DNA of 64,000 nucleotides. Origin: Eikenella longinqua (lineage in GTDB: Bacteria > Pseudomonadota > Gammaproteobacteria > Burkholderiales > Neisseriaceae). The stretch covers positions 1 through 64,000 of the forward strand of contig NZ_LXSL01000016.1 of assembly GCF_001648355.1 (NCBI RefSeq), written 5' to 3'. This document shows positions 59,103 to 64,000 of the stretch, in pieces. Below the pieces are notes generated by a model. That model did not search any database. It had not been told where the DNA came from and saw only the letters and a list, made by a program, of their open reading frames with translations. Every line of letters starts with the position of its first letter. The first letter of the stretch is position 1. The translations under genes were made by a program, and so were the position numbers.

Positions 59103-60362
59103 TTACTCAGACTCAGGCAGCCGGTATTCCTGCCCGTCTGCCGTGAGCAGCTTGGGCGGGCAGTTTTCGTTGATCACCGCTTCGTCCACCACCACGGTTT
59201 TCACCTGCTCTTTGATATCAGGCAGGCGGAACATGGTGTCCAGCAGCGCGCGTTCTACAATCGAACGCAGGCCGCGCGCACCGGTTTTGCGCTGCATGGC
59301 GAGCTTGGCGATACTGCGTAGGGCGGAAGGCTGCACCTTCAGCTCCACATCCTCCATCGCAAACAATGTTTGATACTGTTTTACCAGCGCATTTTTCGGC
59401 TCGGTGAGGATATTGATGAGCGCTTCCTCATCCAGCTCGGCCAGCGTGGCAATCACCGGCAGGCGGCCGATCAGCTCGGGAATCAGGCCGAATTTGATTA
59501 AGTCTTCCGGCTCCACAATTTCAAACAATTCAGTCACATCGGCGTCTTCGTCTTTACTGTGCACAGTAGCGCCGAAGCCGATGCCGCCCTTTTCCGTGCG
59601 CTGGCGGATCACCTTCTCCAAGCCGGCAAACGCACCGCCACAGATAAACAGGATATTGGTGGTATCCACTTGAATAAAATCCTGATTCGGGTGTTTGCGC
59701 CCGCCCTGCGGCGGCACGGAGGCCACCGTGCCTTCAATCAGCTTCAGCAATGCCTGTTGCACGCCCTCGCCGGACACGTCGCGGGTAATCGAGGGGTTGT
59801 CGCTCTTGCGCGAGATTTTGTCGATTTCGTCAATATAGACAATGCCTTTCTGCGCTTTTTCCACGTTGAAATCGCAGTTGCCCAGAAGCTTGGTGATGAT
59901 CTGCTCCACGTCTTCGCCCACGTAGCCAGCTTCGGTGAGCGTGGTGGCGTCTGCCATCACGAAGGGCACGTCCAGCCGGCGTGCTAGGCTTTGCGCGAGC
60001 AGGGTTTTGCCCGAGCCGGTGGGGCCGATAAGCAGGATGTTGGATTTAGCCAGCTCCACGTTGTCGCCCTCTTTCGGGTGGCGCAGGCGTTTGTAGTGGT
60101 TGTACACGGCCACGGCCAGGGTTTTCTTGGCCTGCTCTTGGCCGATTACGTGCTGGTTGAGGTTGCTGACGATTTCGGCCGGGGTGGGCAGGCGTTCGCT
60201 GCTGTTTTCCGGCGTGGCGGCTTCGCTGCCGCCGTTGTGGATCATGTGGCTGCAAGTATCAACGCATTCGTTGCAAATCAAGGCGTTGTCGCCTTCAATC
60301 AGGTTTTTGACTTCGTCTTCCGATTTGCCGCAAAAAGAACAATAGCGGGTTTCTTTGCTCAT
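59103..60362 (-). CDS. clpX: ATP-dependent Clp protease ATP-binding subunit ClpX
   Basis: 419 residues. N-terminal zinc-binding domain (YCSFCGKSEDEVKNLIEG ... CNECVDTC), Walker A LLIGPTGSGKTLLAQ near 115, Walker B GIVYIDEIDKI, the ClpP-contacting IGFGATV loop, and sensor II MQRKTGARGLRSIVE. Unfolds substrates for ClpP, including SsrA-tagged ones. ATG 60362 chosen (MSKETRYCSFCG). clpP is not adjacent, contrary to the usual order. Confidence 0.96.
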   Translation of the reverse strand: MSKETRYCSFCGKSEDEVKNLIEGDNALICNECVDTCSHMIHNGGSEAATPENSSERLPTPAEIVSNLNQHVIGQEQAKKTLAVAVYNHYKRLRHPKEGDNVELAKSNILLIGPTGSGKTLLAQSLARRLDVPFVMADATTLTEAGYVGEDVEQIITKLLGNCDFNVEKAQKGIVYIDEIDKISRKSDNPSITRDVSGEGVQQALLKLIEGTVASVPPQGGRKHPNQDFIQVDTTNILFICGGAFAGLEKVIRQRTEKGGIGFGATVHSKDEDADVTELFEIVEPEDLIKFGLIPELIGRLPVIATLAELDEEALINILTEPKNALVKQYQTLFAMEDVELKVQPSALRSIAKLAMQRKTGARGLRSIVERALLDTMFRLPDIKEQVKTVVVDEAVINENCPPKLLTADGQEYRLPESE

Positions 60363-60757
60363 TGGGGTGCTTCCGAAATGTATGGGCGCCGAGCGGTTCG
60401 GCAAAGCTGTGAAGTATATAGGGAAACCGGCGGCATATCAACGCGGGCAATGCCTGCAAAGCATTCGGCGGCAGGCAGAGGCTACCTGAAAATCTACCCG
60501 ATAAGTTTGAGCCTGCTTGAAACTTAGTTTTAACGAAACTCGCTTTGCCCGTTTTCAGGTAGCCTGCGGTGTGTATGGGCTACCTGAAAACACAGCACGG
60601 CGGCGTTTCTGCGCAGCTGGAAATTATCTGCCTTTATCTGACCATCATCAAATAAAACGCCGCAGAAAAATGCAAATTCCCTTGCGCAATCCGCGATGTA
60701 TGCTACTATCCGAAACAAGACATTGCCCTTCCCTCCCACCGCCGCAGGAGATTCGCG
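60363..60757. other. clpX-amidase divergent gap
   Basis: 395 bases holding clpX upstream DNA, DUS at ~60479, 60555 and 60580, and mosaic repeat pieces (CTTAGTTTTAACGAAACTCG; GGCGTTTCTGCGCAGCTGGA). No gene seen. Confidence 0.55.
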
Positions 60758-62110
60758 ATGCCCTCCCCCTTCCCCACCATCCACCGCCTGAACGCTGCAT
60801 TCGAACAAGGCAGCGCCGACCCCGTACGTATCACGGAACAGGCTCTTCAGGCCGCTTCCTCCCGCCGCGACATCTTCACCGTGCTCACCGAAGCCCGCGC
60901 CGGCGCACGCAAGGCCGCCGAAAGGCTGCGCAGCGGCAAACGGCTCGGCCTGCTCGACGGCATCCCCGTATCGTGGAAAGACCTGTTCGACCAAGCCGGC
61001 GAAACCACCCGCGCCGCCAGCCGTACCACCGCCCACCAAGCGCCGGCCAGCAATAACGCCGCCGCCGTGGATTTGCTGGAACAGCAAGGCGCCGTGTCCG
61101 TCGGCCGCACCAACCTCACCGAATTCGCCTTTTCCGGCTTGGGGCTGAACCCGAATTTCGGCACGCCGGCCAATGTCTGGTCGCCCGCACACACGCTGCT
61201 GACACCCGGCGGTTCTTCTTCCGGCGCGGCCGTATCCGTGGCCGAGGGCATCGTGGCTTATGCCATCGGCACCGATTCCTCCGGCTCGGTGCGCATTCCC
61301 GCCGCCCTCAACGGCCTGACCGGCTTCAAACCCACCGCCGCGCGCGTTTCCCGCATCGGCGTGTGGCCGCTCTCGCCCACGCTCGACAGCATCGGCCCGC
61401 TGGCACACACCGTGGCCGACGTCTGCGCCGTGATGCAGGGCTTTGGCATGGCGCCGGCCAAATTTTCAGGTAGCCTGCAAATCGTCGTGCCAACTGACTG
61501 CTACGGAGAAGATGCCGAGCCCTCCATCCAGCAAGCCTTCGAGCGCACCTTGGGCTACCTGAAAACCGCCGGCTGCGAAATCATCCGCCGCCAGCTGGCC
61601 GCCTTGGCGCAACTGCCCGAATTGTTTGCCGAATACGGCACCTTGGTCGGCATCGAAGCCTACCGCCTGCACCACGCCGCCCTCGCGCAAGCCGAGCTGA
61701 TGGATCCGCGCGTGGCCTCGCGCCTGCAATCCAACCAAAGCTATCCCGCCGCCAACCTCGCCCACCTGCTCAACCGGCGCAGCCAATTGCAACAACTCCT
61801 GCGCCAAGAGCTGCAAGGCGCACTGCTGGCCATGCCCACCACCGCCATCCACGCCCCGCCGCTGGGCAAACTGGCCGCAGACGACCGCTATTTCGCCGAA
61901 TGCAACGCCAAAATCCTGCGCAACACCATGGCCGGCAGCTTCCTCGACCTCCCCTCCCTCACCCTCCCCACCGGTCTAGACGGCAACGGCCTGCCCGCCG
62001 CCCTGATGCTCTCCGCCCCCAGCGGCAGCGACGAAAACGTGCTGGCCGCCGGATTGGCCGTGGCGCAAGCCTTAACCGGCGATACCGTGCTCAACGAACA
62101 ACGAGCCTGA
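60758..62110 (+). CDS. Amidase-signature family hydrolase
   Basis: 450 residues. Ser-cisSer-Lys triad: Lys74 in GIPVSWKDLFDQ, cis-Ser in TPGGSSSGAAVSVAEG (~153-155), and nucleophile Ser177 in GTDSSGSVRIPAALNG. Hydrolyses an amide; the substrate is not set by sequence. First gene of a plus-strand cluster with an imidase/deacetylase, a small MCGLCG protein and CobW, which suggests half-amidase activity in imide breakdown. Two DUS are inside the coding region (KFSGSL, GYLKT). AGGAG precedes the ATG. Confidence 0.8.
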   Translation: MPSPFPTIHRLNAAFEQGSADPVRITEQALQAASSRRDIFTVLTEARAGARKAAERLRSGKRLGLLDGIPVSWKDLFDQAGETTRAASRTTAHQAPASNNAAAVDLLEQQGAVSVGRTNLTEFAFSGLGLNPNFGTPANVWSPAHTLLTPGGSSSGAAVSVAEGIVAYAIGTDSSGSVRIPAALNGLTGFKPTAARVSRIGVWPLSPTLDSIGPLAHTVADVCAVMQGFGMAPAKFSGSLQIVVPTDCYGEDAEPSIQQAFERTLGYLKTAGCEIIRRQLAALAQLPELFAEYGTLVGIEAYRLHHAALAQAELMDPRVASRLQSNQSYPAANLAHLLNRRSQLQQLLRQELQGALLAMPTTAIHAPPLGKLAADDRYFAECNAKILRNTMAGSFLDLPSLTLPTGLDGNGLPAALMLSAPSGSDENVLAAGLAVAQALTGDTVLNEQRA

Positions 62111-62265
62111 TTTCCGCCGATCAGGCTACCTGAAAATATATCGGCGCCATAAAAACAACCTCTCAGCCAAACCACCCGCCTGCTTTCCAACGGGCATTCC
62201 CCCCTCAAATCTGCGTACCCGCACCCGCCCGTGTGCAGCGGACGCAGGCAAAAAGGAGTATCACC

Positions 62266-63150
62266 ATGGCAAAGAAAATCCTTGTTGCTTACGGCATCGA
62301 CGTGGACGCAGTGGCCGGCTGGCTCGGCTCATACGGCGGCGAAGACAGCCCCGACGACATTTCGCGCGGCCTGTTTGCCGGCGAAGTGGGCACGCCCAGA
62401 CTGCTGGATTTGTTCGACAAATACCGGCTGAAAACCACCTGGTTCATCCCCGGCCACTCGGTGGAAACCTTCCCCGACGAAATGAAGGAAGTGGCACGGC
62501 GCGGCCATGAAATTGGCATGCACGGCTACAGCCACGAAAACCCCATCGCCATGACCCGCGAGCAGGAAACCGCCGTGCTCGACCGCTCGCTGGAGCTCAT
62601 CACCGATCTGGCCGGCAAACGGCCCACCGGCTACGTTGCCCCATGGTGGGAATTCAGCCCCGTAACCAACGAGCTGCTGCTCGAACGCGGCATCAAATAC
62701 GACCACTCGCTGATGCACAACGATTTCCACCCCTACTACGTGCGCGTGGGCGACAGCTGGACCAAAATCGACTACTCCAAACACCCCAGCCACTGGATGA
62801 AACCCTTGGTGCGCGGCCAAGAAACGCCGCTGGTGGAAATCCCCGCCAGCTGGTATCTCGACGACCTGCCGCCGATGATGTTCATCAAAAAATCGCCCAA
62901 CAGCCACGGCTTCGTAAACCCGCGCGACATCGAGCAAATGTGGCGCGACCAGTTCGACTGGGTATACCGTGAATACGACTACGCCGTGTTTGCCATGACC
63001 ATCCACCCCGACGTGTCCGGCCGCCCGCAAGTGCTGATGATGCACGAGCGGCTGATCGAACACATCAACAGCCACGAAGGCGTGGAATGGTGCACCTTCG
63101 ACCAAATCGCCGACGACTTCATCGCCCGCAACCCGCGCCAGTGGAAATAA
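62266..63150 (+). CDS. HpPgdA/cyclic-imide-hydrolase-type polysaccharide deacetylase-family enzyme
   Basis: 294 residues, NodB-like fold. It is strikingly close to Helicobacter PgdA as I recall it: MAKKILVAYGIDVDAVAGWL start, metal ligands Asp14, His86 and His90 (GMHGYSHENPIAM), then GYVAPWWEFSPVTNELLLE and MTIHPDVSGRPQVLMMHERL. The same family includes a zinc cyclic imide hydrolase of Pseudomonas putida. No signal peptide, so cytoplasmic, which argues against direct peptidoglycan work. AAAGGAG precedes ATG 62266. Second gene of the cluster. Confidence 0.8.
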   Translation: MAKKILVAYGIDVDAVAGWLGSYGGEDSPDDISRGLFAGEVGTPRLLDLFDKYRLKTTWFIPGHSVETFPDEMKEVARRGHEIGMHGYSHENPIAMTREQETAVLDRSLELITDLAGKRPTGYVAPWWEFSPVTNELLLERGIKYDHSLMHNDFHPYYVRVGDSWTKIDYSKHPSHWMKPLVRGQETPLVEIPASWYLDDLPPMMFIKKSPNSHGFVNPRDIEQMWRDQFDWVYREYDYAVFAMTIHPDVSGRPQVLMMHERLIEHINSHEGVEWCTFDQIADDFIARNPRQWK

Positions 63151-63197
63151 CCACTCAGGCTAACGTCTTTGTAAAACCATAGGCATACCAAGGCCAC

Positions 63198-63251
63198 AGG
63201 CTACCTGAAAACATAAAAGCCCAAGCATCTGTTCCCGTTTTCAGGTAGCCT
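63198..63251. repeat. Inverted DUS pair before the MCGLCG gene
   Basis: CAGGCTACCTGAAAAC faces GTTTTCAGGTAGCCT with a ~23-base loop, inside the imide-type cluster. Confidence 0.5.
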
Positions 63252-63285
63252 TTCACCCTAATCTTCCACTAATTAAGGAAAAACC

Positions 63286-63570
63286 ATGTGCGGACTCTGC
63301 GGCCTATTCGGCGAACAAAACCACTGGAGCACCCGGCTCGAACACAGCAGCCAAAGCAGTGACGCCGTATTGCGCCGCCGCCTGCGCGCCCAGCGCACCG
63401 CCTGCCTCAACCGCATGCTCGCCCCCCAACGCCTCACCGTATCCGACTGGCAGGGCAGCAGCTACCAAATCAGCTCCGCCACCGGCAAAACCGAGCTGGC
63501 CGACAACCTCAGCCAAATCTGGCTCGCCGTGGAAAAAATCACCGGCCGCCCCTTCGATCCCCTGGCCTAA
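63286..63570 (+). CDS. Small MCGLCG-start protein of unknown function
   Basis: 94 residues starting MCGLCGLFGEQNHWSTRLEH. The start mimics the N-terminal Cys2 nucleophile loop of class II glutamine amidotransferases, but the rest of that ~200-residue domain is missing. The middle is basic (RRRLRAQRTACLNRML) and the end TGKTELADNLSQIWLAVEKI. I know no named family; similar small proteins lie beside CobW and amidase genes as I recall. Two Cys near the start could bind metal from CobW. Third gene of the cluster. Confidence 0.6.
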   Translation: MCGLCGLFGEQNHWSTRLEHSSQSSDAVLRRRLRAQRTACLNRMLAPQRLTVSDWQGSSYQISSATGKTELADNLSQIWLAVEKITGRPFDPLA

Positions 63571-63607
63571 ACCGTCCGCCGCCAAAGGCTACCTGAAAAT
63601 TCCCGCC

Positions 63608-64000
63608 ATGATCCCCGTTACCATCCTCACCGGCTTCCTCGGTGCCGGCAAAACCACCGTACTGCAAAAAATCCTCGCCGGCGAGCACTACGGCGATTCC
63701 GCCGTGCTCATCAACGAATTCGGCGAAGTCGGCATCGACCAGCAGCTGGTGCGCCCCATATCGCCCAACGTCGTCCTGCTCGACTCCGGCTGCCTGTGCT
63801 GCCAGATACGCGGCGAACTCAAAGACGCCCTCGCCGACCTGCTCCACCGCCGCGCCACCGGCAGCGTGCCACCGTTTCGGCAAATCATCATCGAAACCAC
63901 CGGCCTGGCCGAGCCCACCCCCATCATCGCCACCCTCCAGGCCGATCCGCAGCTTTCCCACCAGCTTGCCGCCGAACGTACCGTAACCGTGGTTGACGCC
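63608..64000 (+). CDS. CobW/COG0523-family metal chaperone GTPase, 3' end off window
   Basis: 131 residues visible. P-loop GFLGAGKTT (residues 9-17), INEFGEVGIDQQL switch, and the metal motif GCLCC (61-65, Cys62, Cys64, Cys65). IIIETTGLAEPTPI follows. COG0523 GTPases deliver zinc or other metals to client enzymes. The C-terminal half is beyond base 64000. It is 37 bases after the MCGLCG gene; a metal-dependent hydrolase two genes upstream is an obvious client. Confidence 0.88.
   Translation, partial: MIPVTILTGFLGAGKTTVLQKILAGEHYGDSAVLINEFGEVGIDQQLVRPISPNVVLLDSGCLCCQIRGELKDALADLLHRRATGSVPPFRQIIIETTGLAEPTPIIATLQADPQLSHQLAAERTVTVVDA

Noticed and set aside
63286..63570. Calling the MCGLCG protein a glutamine amidotransferase
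   Set aside because: Only the first dozen residues resemble that family; the rest of the domain is absent.

Overview
The window is chromosomal DNA from a Neisseriaceae bacterium, most likely an Eikenella species. The main evidence is the 12-mer AGGCTACCTGAA, the DNA uptake sequence (DUS) dialect described for Eikenella. It is present in dozens of copies, mostly as inverted pairs after genes. High GC, minimal ProQ, paired BfrA/BfrB, quinol-type NorB, LtgA and two Correia-like miniature elements also fit this family.

Layout. 1-4230 is the decayed end of a Mu-like prophage: a Dam-type methylase with an overlapping Com regulator, a tail-gene hybrid, a truncated gpN, an early HTH protein, Ner, and a divergent S24 repressor. 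The transposase and most structural genes are missing. 4309-13180 carries hemH, a hypothetical gene ended by a Correia-like element, a CPBP protease with ttcA, a DUF4149 protein, ubiK-comM, a SPOR protein, dsbA and uppP. 13181-24259 carries clcA, tRNA-Ser, prmB, norB, nagZ, an FKBP lipoprotein, ansA, an RDD protein and glnA. 24684-35450 carries lon, hupB, ppiD, nnrD, rluE, rph, a frameshifted GST, bfrA-bfrB and greB. 35498-46911 carries a KASIII-like gene, trkH, a VWA protein, two small secreted paralogues, a phosphohexomutase, a ParDE-like module, proQ, purE, fis, dusB and a phosphatase lipoprotein.

46915-55479 is the least tidy part. It has a frameshifted SMI1-like gene, an AT-rich broken gene, ltgA, DUF5713, pirin, smpB, map, and a secreted-protein gene split by a stop codon. 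55587-60362 holds an alcohol dehydrogenase, tsf, rpsB, a small membrane protein and clpX. 60758-64000 is a four-gene plus-strand cluster: amidase, an HpPgdA/cyclic-imide-hydrolase-type deacetylase, a 94-residue MCGLCG protein, and a CobW GTPase cut by the window edge. I read this cluster as a candidate cyclic-imide degradation module with its own metal chaperone.

How the parts work together. Most genes are housekeeping monocistrons or pairs separated by DUS hairpins that probably also terminate transcription. ComM and the dense DUS point to natural transformation. The most unusual items are the Com/Dam translational-switch hairpin kept in a dying prophage, the deletion-fused phage genes, Correia-like elements outside Neisseria, a DUS-flanked mosaic intergenic repeat, and the imide-type cluster. 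Four or five genes are broken by one-base shifts or a stop codon. All identifications come from reading the sequence and memory of families; no database search was run.
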